Shown in pieces: positions 34,054-44,500 of a stretch of DNA of 64,000 nt (position 1 is its first letter; every line of letters starts with the position of its first letter). The DNA is from Acutalibacter sp. 1XD8-33. GTDB taxonomy: Bacteria; Bacillota; Clostridia; Oscillospirales; Acutalibacteraceae. A model generated the notes under the pieces. That model did no database searches. It saw nothing but the letters and a program-made list of their open reading frames with translations, and was not told where the DNA came from. The stretch is taken from contig NZ_RAZF01000011.1 in NCBI RefSeq assembly GCF_003612555.1, forward strand, positions 55,935 to 119,934, in the 5' to 3' direction. The position numbers were made by a program, and so were the translations under genes.

Positions 34054-34088
34054 AAAGAGAGCGTCGGAGCTTTTCCGGCGCTTCTTTT
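34054..34088 (+). terminator. Terminator after tRNA-Ser
   Basis: AAGAgAGCGtCGGA pairs with TCCGgCGCTtCTT and is followed by TTTT. It starts 3 nt after the tRNA. Confidence 0.65.
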
Positions 34089-34112
34089 CATTTTTCGCGG
34101 AGGGGGATGGAG

Positions 34113-34574
34113 ATGGGCAGGAAAATTCAGGCGGAGCTTACCAATATGTGCATGGTTTGCCGGGGGGACCAGGTGCTGGTGCAGCGCCGCAGCCCGGAGC
34201 ACGGCTGGTCGGGGATCACCTTTCCCGGTGGGCATGTGGAGCCCGGGGAGAGCGTCACCCAGTCCGTGGTGCGGGAGGTTTTTGAGGAGACCGGCCTGCG
34301 CCTGCGCCACCCCCGCCTGTGCGGCGTGAAAAACTGGATAGAGGACGACGGGTCCCGCTACATCGTCTTTCTATATAAATGTGATGAATTCTCCGGGGAG
34401 CTTCGGTCCTCGGAGGAAGGGGAGGTTTTCTGGGCAGACCGCGATGGCCTGCCCGGTATGAATCTCTCCAGCGGCATGGAGGAGACCTTTCGGGTCTTTT
34501 TTGAGGAGGAGCTCAGCGAGCTCTGCTACTGCCGGGAGGACCCGGAGAACGACTGGCGGATCGTGCTGGAGTAG
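34113..34574 (+). CDS. NUDIX hydrolase (8-oxo-dGTP diphosphatase-like)
   Basis: This 153-residue NUDIX enzyme hydrolyses a nucleoside diphosphate derivative. The NUDIX box 'GHVEPGESVTQSVVREVFEETGL' (residues 40-62) has all conserved Gly, Glu and Arg residues. The start ATG 34113 has GGAGG 9 nt upstream. ATG 34107 is possible but too close. Readings that begin further upstream would pass through the tRNA gene. MutT/YtkD-like sanitation of oxidised dGTP is the usual call, but the substrate is not shown by sequence. Confidence 0.85.
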   Translation: MGRKIQAELTNMCMVCRGDQVLVQRRSPEHGWSGITFPGGHVEPGESVTQSVVREVFEETGLRLRHPRLCGVKNWIEDDGSRYIVFLYKCDEFSGELRSSEEGEVFWADRDGLPGMNLSSGMEETFRVFFEEELSELCYCREDPENDWRIVLE

Positions 34575-34599
34575 TGCATATTTGGGGGGGTGACGGTTT

Positions 34600-34880
34600 G
34601 GCCTCCGGCGGCTGGGGGCTCCGCCCCCTGTCTCCCGCAACCTTTGAGAAAGGTGAGACTTCGTGAAACGAAGTCTACGAAACATTTTACCCTGGTTAGC
34701 CATGTGCGCCCACGGAACACTTTGCGCGGTCAAGGGGCGGGGAAAATCGCCAGTGGCGATTGTTCTGACCCGACCGAACCGGCAGGTGAGACAGGCCCCT
34801 TGCAGGGTGTGCCTTAGCAGAGTCCCACGACCTTGCCGCCGGAGGCCCCATATTACATCAAAAAACTTTTACGGCGCTCT
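34600..34880. repeat. Intergenic repeat island before asnS
   Basis: No gene and no T-box leader features seen. Carries AGACTTCG...CGAAGTCT and the approximately 110-bp unit shared with 31455-31568. Confidence 0.65.
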
Positions 34881-34910
34881 GCGCCAGAACTATTTAAGGA
34901 GAGAATTCTT

Positions 34911-36305
<1,395 letters not shown>

Positions 36306-36314
36306 GAGGCCCCC

Positions 36315-36872
36315 ATGAACCTGCTTTTGACATCCTGCGGCCTGGAAACCGAGGCCATTGAGGCCCGGTTTCTGGAAATGCTTCCCAAGGATCCGGCGGA
36401 AATCCGAGCCATGTTCATCCCCACCGCCGCCATTGACCCGGACGCCGTGGAGGTGCTGCCCAAATGCCTCCACGACCTGCTGAAATGCGGGATCCGCCGG
36501 GAGAACATCCAGGTTTATGACCTGCACGAGCCCATAGAGGGAGCCCTTGCCAGCTGCTGGGACGTGGTGTACCTGTGCGGCGGCAACACGGAATATCTGC
36601 TGAAACGGATCAACCAGGGGGGCTTCCGGGAGCAGCTTCTGGCGTTTCTCTCAGAGGGCGGGGCAGTGCTGGGAGTGAGCGCGGGCAGCATGATCTTCTC
36701 CGCCTCTCTGCCGGAAAACCTGGGCGTGCTCCAGTGCCCTCTGGATGTCCACTGCCAGGAGGACCTTCGGGAAAAGCCGGGGCGGTATCCTCTGGGCAGA
36801 CGGGAGAAAATCCGGCTGGGAAACCGCCAGGGGATCGCGTTCTGCGGGGACGCCCTGGTGGTGTTCGAATAG
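36315..36872 (+). CDS. Peptidase S51 (dipeptidase E)-like protein
   Basis: This 185-residue class I glutamine-amidotransferase-fold protein resembles peptidase E, which cleaves aspartyl dipeptides. The motif 'YLCGGNTEYLL' and the nucleophile elbow 'GVSAGSMIF' (Ser) fit the family. It is shorter than E. coli PepE (about 230), and its C-terminus ends soon after 'IRLGNRQGIAFCGDALVVFE'. It starts 9 bp after asnS with a GGAGG site and ends at a strong terminator. Confidence 0.8.
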   Translation: MNLLLTSCGLETEAIEARFLEMLPKDPAEIRAMFIPTAAIDPDAVEVLPKCLHDLLKCGIRRENIQVYDLHEPIEGALASCWDVVYLCGGNTEYLLKRINQGGFREQLLAFLSEGGAVLGVSAGSMIFSASLPENLGVLQCPLDVHCQEDLREKPGRYPLGRREKIRLGNRQGIAFCGDALVVFE

Positions 36873-36885
36873 AAAAAACGGCAGG

Positions 36886-36915
36886 AAAAAGCCTCCGGGA
36901 TTCCGGGGGCTTTTT
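36886..36915 (+). terminator. Terminator of the asnS operon
   Basis: AAAAAGCCtCCGG-GATT-CCGGgGGCTTTTT, ending in five Ts; 14 bases after the stop codon. Confidence 0.9.
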
Positions 36916-36922
36916 CTATGTT

Positions 36923-37375
36923 AACTATACTTTTATAGAGTATAGTTTGGCCTCTGGCAGCTGGGGGTTTCACCCCCAGACCCCTGACCAGCTTAAGACC
37001 AGCTGGACCGGTCAAAGCCGTCCAGGGTAAAAATTTCGTCCACCTTTTTAAAGGCGGTGGAGGTTTGGAGGCGACGCCTCCAAGGTCTTAACACCTGAGA
37101 AGCGCATTTTTGGTGGTGAATTGACGGGCGAAGCCCGGCAAGAGGCCCCTTTTTGCAAGAGAAAAAGGGGCTTGGGCCCGGAGCCAGCCAGCTTAAGACC
37201 AGCTGGACCGGTCAAAGCTGTCCAGGATAAAAGTTTTGTCCACTTTTTCAAAAGTGGTGGGGTTCTCAGGGGGCGACAATCGCCAGTGGCGATTTCCCGT
37301 CGCCGACCGAGCCGGCAGGCGAGACCCAACGCCCCTAAGCTGCCAAAGGCCAAAATATACTCTCAAAAAGTACAC
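36923..37375. repeat. Repeat island with AACTATACT hairpin
   Basis: No gene. Begins with a perfect AACTATACT-TTTATAG-AGTATAGTT hairpin (36923-36947), then 'cctttttaaaggcgg', a GCCCCTTTTT...AAAAAGGGGC hairpin (about 37145-37170) and the AATCGCC-AGT-GGCGATT/accgagccggcaggcgagac unit (37270-37325). Confidence 0.65.
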
Positions 37376-37777
37376 TTAACTATGCCGGGTCTTTTCCCGC
37401 AAGAGCGCATAGGAACAGAGGCCCTCTCTGGCCCAGCGGCAGCCGCCGCAAACCCGCTGGAATTCCTCCGGGCCAATGGCGTTCAGCGCGCCCGCGATTT
37501 CGTCCCAGCCGAGCTCCCTTCCTGGCTGGAAACCCAGAGCATCCAGGGCCTCCCGGTCACGCCGGGCGACGTCCTCCGTGCCCAGGACGCAGCCCCCGTC
37601 CCCCTGGCGGTTGGGGCAGGCCCCGCACACGGCGTCATGCCCCTGAACCAGCCGGAAACGCCCGCCCAGCCTGCCCTCCTCGATCAGGGCGGACATGTTC
37701 TGGGTGAAGGCCTCGTCATAGCCATGGCCGGAGAACAGGGCCATGCAAAACATATGGTGCCCCCGCAATGGCTTCAT
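37376..37777 (-). CDS. DUF1284 domain protein (possible Fe-S protein)
   Basis: This 133-residue protein begins 'MKPLRGHHMFCMALFSGHGYDEAF', the 'LRGHHLxC' hallmark of DUF1284. Further Cys occur in 'DAVCGACPNRQGDGGC' and 'VCGGCRWAREGLC', so a metal or iron-sulfur cluster is likely. Start 37777 follows GGAGGCACC and overlaps the bioY stop by 4 nt (ATGA), showing an operon with bioY. Function unknown. Confidence 0.82.
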   Translation of the reverse strand: MKPLRGHHMFCMALFSGHGYDEAFTQNMSALIEEGRLGGRFRLVQGHDAVCGACPNRQGDGGCVLGTEDVARRDREALDALGFQPGRELGWDEIAGALNAIGPEEFQRVCGGCRWAREGLCSYALLREKTRHS

Positions 37778-38334
37778 ACGGTGCCTCCTGTCCAGGATTT
37801 TTTGAGAGCGGCCGCAACCGCCGCTGAGGCCAGATAGGCCAGCGCCACGGAAATCACGTCTTTGACCAGGAAGGGGAACGAGGCCGCGAAGAACGCCGCG
37901 GAAAAGGGCGCGTTCGCCACCCCGGAAAACTGGAAGCAGCCGGCCAAATGGCAGATGGCCAGCCCGGCAAGGCCCAGGGCCAGGCTCACCGCTTTCTTTC
38001 CGGACCGGGCTCCCAAGCCGCACAAAAGGGCCATGGGAAGAAAGCTCCAGAGGAATCCGCCGGTGATTCCCACAAAGCTGCCAAGCCCGCCGGAGAACCC
38101 GGCAAACACGGGCAGACCTATCGCGCCCAGAATCAGATAAACGCCCACTGCCGCAGAGCCGAAAGCCGGACCCAACAGATACCCGCCCAGGGCCACCGCG
38201 AAAGTTTGCAGCGTAATGGGCACACCGCTGGGCAGGGGGATGGAGATTTGGGAGAGAACGGCCAGTACAGCCGCCATCACCCCGGTCATTACCGTCTTTT
38301 GCACCGTGTTTTTCAATTCCAGTATCATAGTCAT
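37774..38334 (-). CDS. bioY: Biotin transporter S component BioY
   Basis: BioY is the biotin-binding membrane subunit of an ECF importer. The 186-residue protein is hydrophobic, with about six segments. The signature 'QISIPLPSGVPITLQTFAVALGGYLLGP' and 'YLILGAIGLPVFAGFSGGLG' are clear. The ECF ATPases and EcfT are not nearby. It is transcribed with the DUF1284 gene, and the biotin ligase/repressor gene lies just upstream on the same strand, which fits biotin control. Confidence 0.93.
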   Translation of the reverse strand: MTMILELKNTVQKTVMTGVMAAVLAVLSQISIPLPSGVPITLQTFAVALGGYLLGPAFGSAAVGVYLILGAIGLPVFAGFSGGLGSFVGITGGFLWSFLPMALLCGLGARSGKKAVSLALGLAGLAICHLAGCFQFSGVANAPFSAAFFAASFPFLVKDVISVALAYLASAAVAAALKKSWTGGTV

Positions 38335-38385
38335 GTCCTTCTAATAATAAAGATTTTGTTGTGGTTGGCCTGTTCGAAAGGGAAT

Positions 38386-39402
38386 TTAATTTGAATCAGA
38401 CGATTGGCTTTGAAGCTGGCTTAACAGGGGCTCCTTGACAATTGAGACTTCGCCCGTGGAAAAGGCTTGCTTTTGGCCGTCGGGCAGCCGCACGATCAAG
38501 CGGGCCTCGCTGTCGATTCCCAGCACCACGCCGCTCCAGGTCCGCTTGCCCTGCTGGAATGTGATTTCCCGCCCGGTAAGCAGGGAACGGGCACGGTATT
38601 CCTCCATATAGGTCCGCTCCGGCAGGGCGTGGTAATAGCGAAAAAACCGGTTCAAGACTTCGGCGGCCAACTGCACCCGCGCGCCAGGAGGAGGGGCGCT
38701 GGAAAAAAGCGCTCCGGCCACCTGGCAGATTTCAGAGGGGAAGCCGCCGGCGGGCTCCTGGATGTTGATGCCAATGCCCAGCACAGCATAATCCAGCCTG
38801 CCGTTCTCAAAGTCCAGGGAGGCCTCTGTCAGGATACCGCAGATTTTCCTGCCCGCCAGGTATACGTCGTTTACCCATTTGATCTGGGATTTCTGCCCGG
38901 TGACCTGGTCGACCGCCGCTGCCACCGCCGCCGCCGCCGCCGTGGTAATGGCGAGAGAGTCCTCCGGGGGGAATTCCGGGCGCAGCAGAACGCTCATATA
39001 GAGCCCGGACTGCCTAGGGGAGTAGAAGGAACGGCCCAGCCGGCCCTTGCCCTGGCTCTGCCGCTGGGCGATGACCACCATGCCTTCCCGGCCGCCCTGT
39101 TCGGCCAACTGCTTCAGCACCGTGTTGGTGGAGGTGACTTCCTCCCGCACGTTTACCGCCACATAGGAAAGACTTTTGTCCAGATACCGGCGGATATTTT
39201 CAGGGCTTAGCACATTGCTTTCGGATACCAAACGGTAGCCGCGATTGGTGGTGGCCTCAATGCCGTATTCTTCCTGGCGAAGTTTGTTGACAGCCTTCCA
39301 GACGGAGTTCCGGCTGATCCCCAACTGCCCGGCTATTTCTTCTCCAGAAACGCAGTTTTTGTTGTCCCGCAGGAATTGCAGTACTTGGTCCGCTACGTCC
39401 AT
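38386..39402 (-). CDS. birA: Biotin-[acetyl-CoA-carboxylase] ligase / biotin repressor
   Basis: This 338-residue bifunctional BirA attaches biotin to acetyl-CoA carboxylase or similar and represses biotin genes. The N-terminal winged HTH (residues about 1-60, 'SGEEIAGQLGISRNSVWKAVNKLRQEEYGIEATTNRGYRL') precedes the ligase core ('QRQSQGKGRLGRSFYSP', 'KWVNDVYLAGRKICGILTEA'). A small C-terminal domain follows. The start at 39402 follows AAGGAGGAG. It has its own promoter (39455-39483) with an inverted repeat over the start region. Confidence 0.93.
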   Translation of the reverse strand: MDVADQVLQFLRDNKNCVSGEEIAGQLGISRNSVWKAVNKLRQEEYGIEATTNRGYRLVSESNVLSPENIRRYLDKSLSYVAVNVREEVTSTNTVLKQLAEQGGREGMVVIAQRQSQGKGRLGRSFYSPRQSGLYMSVLLRPEFPPEDSLAITTAAAAAVAAAVDQVTGQKSQIKWVNDVYLAGRKICGILTEASLDFENGRLDYAVLGIGINIQEPAGGFPSEICQVAGALFSSAPPPGARVQLAAEVLNRFFRYYHALPERTYMEEYRARSLLTGREITFQQGKRTWSGVVLGIDSEARLIVRLPDGQKQAFSTGEVSIVKEPLLSQLQSQSSDSN

Positions 39403-39433
39403 ATAGACTCCTCCTTCGAATGTTCTGGCGGGT

Positions 39434-39483
39434 ATGATTCCCTTTTCGAATCATATCCTATCATGAACGGGGGAGATTGTCAA
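39434..39483 (-). promoter_or_regulatory. birA promoter with inverted repeat
   Basis: On the minus strand TTGACA (39483-39478), 17-nt spacer, TAGGAT (39460-39455). Directly after it lies ATGATTC-GAAAAGG-GAATCAT (39454-39434), a 7-bp-arm inverted repeat placed where an autorepressor would act. It does not match the textbook BirA box, so its factor is unproven. Confidence 0.65.
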
Positions 39484-39561
39484 CAAATAGAATGATAAGA
39501 GGGTGACGATTTGAATAAGACCCTGGCGGCTGAAAAAAAAGAAAAAAATTTGGAAAAAGGC

Positions 39562-39590
39562 TTGCAAAATTCAAAAAGATGTGGTATTAT
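39562..39590 (+). promoter_or_regulatory. Promoter of tRNA-Ala
   Basis: TTGCAA (39562-39567), 17-nt spacer, TATTAT (39585-39590). An overlapping TATAAT is also present. Confidence 0.7.
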
Positions 39591-39621
39591 AATCAAGCGC
39601 TAAGGAAGTGTCGTAGATCTT

Positions 39622-39697
<76 letters not shown>

Positions 39698-39699
39698 GA

Positions 39700-39732
39700 A
39701 AGTAGAGAGGGATTTTGTCCCTCTCTACTTTT
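39700..39732 (+). terminator. Terminator after tRNA-Ala
   Basis: A 13-bp perfect stem AAGTAGAGAGGGA-TTTTG-TCCCTCTCTACTT is followed by TT. Confidence 0.75.
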
Positions 39733-39744
39733 GTACACAAGGGA

Positions 39745-39777
39745 AAAGGCTTGTTTCAAAAGGAACGAGCCTTTTTT
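39745..39777 (+). terminator. Second terminator in the tRNA-ICE gap
   Basis: AAGGCTTGTT pairs with AACGAGCCTT (one G-T pair), followed by a T-run. Confidence 0.7.
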
Positions 39778-39830
39778 CGTGTGTGTGTTTCGTAGACTGG
39801 CATATCCCGGCCACGAAAGCACACTTCCCC

Positions 39831-39866
39831 AAGGGGCGTTCAGACTTTTTGAACGCCCCTTTTTTC
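39831..39866 (+). terminator. Third terminator in the tRNA-ICE gap
   Basis: AAGGGGCGTTC-AGACTTTTT-GAACGCCCCTT and further Ts. It insulates the element from chromosomal transcription. Confidence 0.8.
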
Positions 39867-39911
39867 ATGCCCATTTTTAGATACCATCAAACATAGAAAG
39901 GAGTTTTCCCC

Positions 39912-40941
39912 ATGAAAGGCCCTGGCTTTGATTATTTCTATGGTGGCGAATCAGAACAATTCAGTTTCTACCGCATCCCCCGGCAGCTAATCGTTGGCCT
40001 GGAGTTCAAGCACGTTTCCACCGACACCAAGCTGCTCTATGGCCTTATGCTCGACCGCATGGGGCTGTCTGCCCGGAACGGCTGAATAGTAAACGTGCTT
40101 GAAATCCGAAAATCGTGATTTCAAACAGCGGTAATACCGCCAGGGTAAAAGAATTATAAATTCTTTTACCCTGCGTTAACTATATGACGATGAAAACCGG
40201 GTGTTCATCTACTACCCGCTGGACGAGATAAAGGAAGCCCTTAATTGTGGCAACGATAAGGCAGTCAAGCTGCTGGCAGAACTGGACAGCGGCAAGGGCA
40301 TTGGCCTGATACAGAGGGTCAAGCAGGGCCAGGGCAAGCCAGCCAGAATTTATGTCAAGCGTTTCACCACCAGAGAGATAGAACCACAGGTTGAAAATCA
40401 GCCCTCTCCCCCGCCCCGAAATCCAGACTTCGGAAAAACCGAAGTCAAGAGTTCGGAAAATCAGAAGTCAAGACTTCGGGAAAACCGAAGTGCAGACTTC
40501 GGAAAATCGGAGTGTAATTATACTTACAAGAATCAGACTGAGAGGAGCTATACCGATCCATCTATCCGTCCTGAGATTGAAAAGATGGATTGGCAGGCTT
40601 GCCGGGAGGAGGTGATGGAAAATATCAGTTACAGCCAGCTTGTGGAGGAATACGGCAAAGAGGACGTGGAGGGCGTCACTGACCTAATCACCGATATCCT
40701 GACTTCCACCCAGCCCACTGTCCGCATTGGCAAGGAGGATTTTCCTCTGAGCGTTGTCCAGGCCCGTTTCTGCAAGCTGGATGAAACACATATCCGGTAC
40801 GTTTTTGACTGCCTGCACCGGAATACCACCAAAGTCCGCAATATCCGGGCCTATCTTCTGACGAGCCTTTACAACGCGCCCGCCACCATCGGGCAGTTTT
40901 ATCAGGCCGAGGTTCAGCATGACTTGTACGGCTCTGCTTAA
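39912..40941 (+). pseudogene. repA: RepA_N-type replication initiator, interrupted by a MITE
   Basis: The first 57 codons ('KGPGFDYFYGGESEQFSFYRIPRQLIVGLEFKHV...TKLLYGLMLDRMGLSARNG') are the N-terminus of a replication initiator protein A of clostridial conjugative elements. They end at TGA 40083-40085, where family members have Trp (TGG). About 97 bp of MITE-like DNA follow. After it the same frame resumes from about 40183 ('YDDENRVFIYYPLDEIKEALNCGNDKAVKLLAELDSGKGIGL') and runs to 40941 with a DUF6017-like C-terminus. Removing the insert keeps the frame, so the insertion is the main lesion. The linker holds short repeated cttcggaaaaccgaagt motifs. Confidence 0.85.
40086..40184. repeat. MITE-like element, copy 4, inside repA
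   Basis: Ends ATAGTAAACG/CGTTAACTAT; internal hairpins CTTGAAATC/GATTTCAAA, GGCGG-type GCGGT/ACCGC and GGGTAAAAGAATT/AATTCTTTTACCC. The internal sequence differs from copies 1-3 while the ends and hairpin plan are kept. It splits an otherwise continuous reading frame, so it has moved. Confidence 0.75.
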
Positions 40942-40998
40942 TGCGTCCCAAGTTGGGACACAAAAACCAGAAAACAATCTGTCCCAAGTTGGGACGCA
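40942..40998. promoter_or_regulatory. Pair of GTCCCAAGTTGGGAC palindromes
   Basis: Copies at 40945-40959 and 40981-40995 sit in mirror context (ATGCGTCCC...GGGACA / TGTCCC...GGGACGCAT), directly after repA. Members of a seven-copy set in this element. Confidence 0.7.
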
Positions 40999-41050
40999 TT
41001 TCACACACGGCTTTACGCCGTTATTTTTTTACCCGGAACCGGGAGAAACG

Positions 41051-41416
41051 ATGATCTATATGACCGCAAAACGCCCTATTGCCTACATCACCGCCGCCTG
41101 GAGCGGCAACCGCGCCGCCGACCAGGAACGTGCCACCCAATATTGCAGGCAGGTGTACGAGGCAGGCTATTCCCCCATCTGCCCCAACCTGTTCCTGCCC
41201 ACGTTCCTCCATGAATCCATCCCCCAGGAGCATAAGGACGGCCTGGACATGGCCCGCGAGTACCTGCGCCGCTCCCGGTTACTGGTGTTGTGCGGGAACC
41301 AGGTGGACGAAACGGTAAAGAACGATATCGCCGTAGCCCAACGCCTGCATATTGCCGCCACCACCCTGGAGGGAATCTTGACCGTGAAAGGACAGGGGCA
41401 GCAGAATGATGAATAA
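41051..41416 (+). CDS. DUF4406/DUF7768-like nucleotide-processing-fold protein
   Basis: This 121-residue protein has the pattern of nucleoside 2-deoxyribosyltransferase-like proteins. An N-terminal 'AYITAAWSGNRAADQERATQYCRQVYEAGYSPICPNL' strand-helix is followed by 'GLDMAREYLRRSRLLVLCGNQVDETVKNDIAVAQRL'. The expected catalytic Glu environment is not obvious. The start at 41051 follows GGGAG. Such small proteins are common next to repA in Clostridia conjugative elements. The role is unknown. Confidence 0.6.
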   Translation: MIYMTAKRPIAYITAAWSGNRAADQERATQYCRQVYEAGYSPICPNLFLPTFLHESIPQEHKDGLDMAREYLRRSRLLVLCGNQVDETVKNDIAVAQRLHIAATTLEGILTVKGQGQQNDE

Positions 41417-41501
41417 GCGTTTCTCCCTTCAACCCCGCGCTCCCCCTGTGCTGGCATTATACCCCAAACCCATTAAACAAAAAATAAAAGGAGGCTTCTA
41501 T

Positions 41502-44500
41502 TTGAAGAAAATCACCAGTAAATTTATAGCCCTGCTCCTGTCCCTGCTGACCGTCATGGGGACAATGACCACCCCGGCTTTTGCCGCAGAGGACTTGACC
41601 CCCGGCAATCCCGGCACCCTGACCGAGCGTTATATCGACGAGAGCACCAGCCGTGAGTTGGCCCCGCCCGCCACCAGCAAATCAAGCTGGGTAAAGGACG
41701 CGCCCGCCATCGAGGGGTACGAGTTCGACAGCTTCTCCCAAACAACTGACCACATCTACTCCCAGGAGGAGATCACTTACATCGTGGGCTACCCCGACAA
41801 GACCGTCCGGGGCGACCGCAGCCTTACGCGCTCTGAGGCGGCCGCCATCTTCTACCGTCTGTACAACGGCGCGTACCCCGCCCCCAAGCAGCACATGACG
41901 GAAAAGACATTTTCCGATGTGTCCAAAGACGTGTGGTATTATGACGAGCTTTCCACCTGCTACAGCGCGGATATCCTCAGCGGGTGCAAGGACGGGAAGT
42001 TCCGGCCCCATGAGCCCATCACCCGGGCGGAGTTCGCGGCAATGGCATCGGCTTTTGCCGAGTTGCCCCCGGCGGAAAACGCTCCTTTCAGCGACGTGAG
42101 CCGCTCCTATTGGGCCCATGACGATATCAACTCTGCCGCTGAAGCCGGCTGGATCGTGGGCTACCCGGACGGCAGTTTCCGGCCTGAAAGTGAGATAAGC
42201 CGGGCCGAGACTGTCACCCTGATAAACCGCCTGCGCAACAGGAACATCACGGCGGCAGAGCTCCGGGCACTTGGGGTGCAGAACCCCTACACCGACCTTT
42301 CGGAAAGCTACTGGGCCTATGGCGAGCTCATCGAGGCTACCGTCAAGCACAACGCCGCTGATTGGCACAAGCTGAATTACAATGAGGAAAATCTCAATAC
42401 AGTTACAGAGCGTTTCGTGGACGGCGAGGGCAACGAAATTGCAGAGCCCATCACCACCAAAGGGCAGGCCGCCCGCGCTCCCAGGGACTTCAAGAACCGC
42501 CATTACCTGGGTTACACCACGGAGATCACTTATGTCTACCGCCAGGGGCAGGCTGTTATGACCGGCTCCAAGGAAGTGGACAAGCGTGAGGCGAAAGTTG
42601 GCGATACGCTCCATTACACCGTTACCATCGGCAATGATAAGAGCGCTACCGGCACTTTGAGAAATGCCGTCGTGAGCGATACCCTTTCCCAGCATTTAGG
42701 GTTTGTTTATGGCAGCGTGCTGGTGGACGGTGAAAATACTAAGTACAACTTCGATGTGAAAACCGGCCTGCTGTCCGTGAATGTCGGGGACATTGCCCCT
42801 GGCGAGAGTAGGAAACTCAGCTTTGCCGCTATCGTCAAAGATACCGCTTACGGCGAGACCCTTTCCAATACCGCTATCCTGAGCGCTGATAACAGCGAGG
42901 ATGTCCCTGTCACGGACACCAGCACCAAGATTGAGGACGGCAAGCCCGGGCTTACCGCTGAAAAGTCTGTGGATAAGGCACAGGCCAAGGTAGGCGATAC
43001 CCTGACCTATACCGTCACCGCCAAGAACGCGGAGGATGCCACCGCTCCGCTGGAAGATACTACCCTGACAGACACCCTCCCCGCTTTCGTGGACTTTGTG
43101 CAGGGCAGCGTCATGGTGGACGGGGCCAGCGGGCACTATAGCTTTGACAATGGCGTGTTGACCGTTGAGTTAGGGGACGTTGAGCCGGACACTGAAAAAA
43201 CAGTCACTTTCCAGGTGACAGTCAACAGTACGGCTTATAATCAGAGTTTCCAGAATACCGCCGTACTTGATGCAGAGAACAGTGACCCGGTTGTACCCTC
43301 TGACGAGGGCGTGACCGTTGAGGACGGCACCGCAAAAATGTCCGCTGTGAAGTCTGTGGACAAAAACAAGGCGAAAGTTGGCGATACCCTGACTTACACC
43401 ATTACCGCCAGCAATGCCGACACCGCCACCGTCCCCCTGCGGAATGTTATCATGACCGACACGCTCCCCAAGTATATCACCTTCAACCAGGGCAGCGTGG
43501 CCGTGGACGGCAGCCCGGTACGCACCACCTTCAACAGCAAGACCCGCCAGCTTTCCGCCGAATTGGGGGATATCGCCCCCAGCCAGAGCAAGACATTGAC
43601 TTTCTCCGCTCTCGTAAACAATGCCGCCTACGGCAAAAAGTTCAGCAATACCGCCGTTTTGGACGCGGACAATTCCGAGGAAATTCCCGCCGCTGATACC
43701 GGCGTGACCGTGGCGGCAGGCGTGCCCGAGGGCAGTTCCGGGGCCAAGACCGTCAGCAAGTCCAAGGCTAATGTTGGTGATACGCTTACTTATTCCATCG
43801 CCCTGCGCAACGCCAGAACCGCTACCGCCGATTGGAAAAATGTCAAAGTAACGGACTCTATTCCCGAACACCTTGCCTTTGTCCCCGGCAGTGTGGAGGC
43901 AGATGGGCGTTCCAGCAACGACTATTCCTACAATGCAGATACCCGCACCTTGACCCTGATTGCCGACAAAATTGAAGTTGGAAAGACCCTGACCTATACG
44001 TTCCGCGTCACCGTGGAGGACGGGGCCCAAGGCCAGTACATTGTGAACACCGCCAAAGTCACTAGCCCCGACCAGGAGGATATGCAGCTGCCTGATACCG
44101 GCGTGGAGATCAGCGGGGGCCAGACCGAGCCCATTATGACGAAAACCGCCAGCGTGAAAAAGGCCAAGCCCGGCGACACTTTCACCTACACCGTGGAGGT
44201 CAAGAACGGAGCCAAGGCCACCGCTGACTGGAAAAATGTGGTACTTTCCGATGTGCTCCCGGTTGGCGTGGAGCTGGTGGGCGGAACGGTCGCCGTTGAC
44301 GATACCACCACAAAGTACACCCTCGCCGGGCAGGTGCTGGAAGTGCAGCTTGGCGATCTCAAGCCCAACGAGAGCGTCCGGGTGACGTTCCAGGTGAAGG
44401 TTTTGGAGCGTGCTGTGGAGGACATCATCTGCAATGTTGCCACTGCCCAGGGGGATAACGGCAAGCGTACCGCTAGCGGTACCGGCGTAGAGATCGGCCT

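Noticed and set aside
34575..34910. T-box riboswitch before asnS
   Set aside because: No T-box sequence or specifier stem recognised; the gap is explained by repeat modules.
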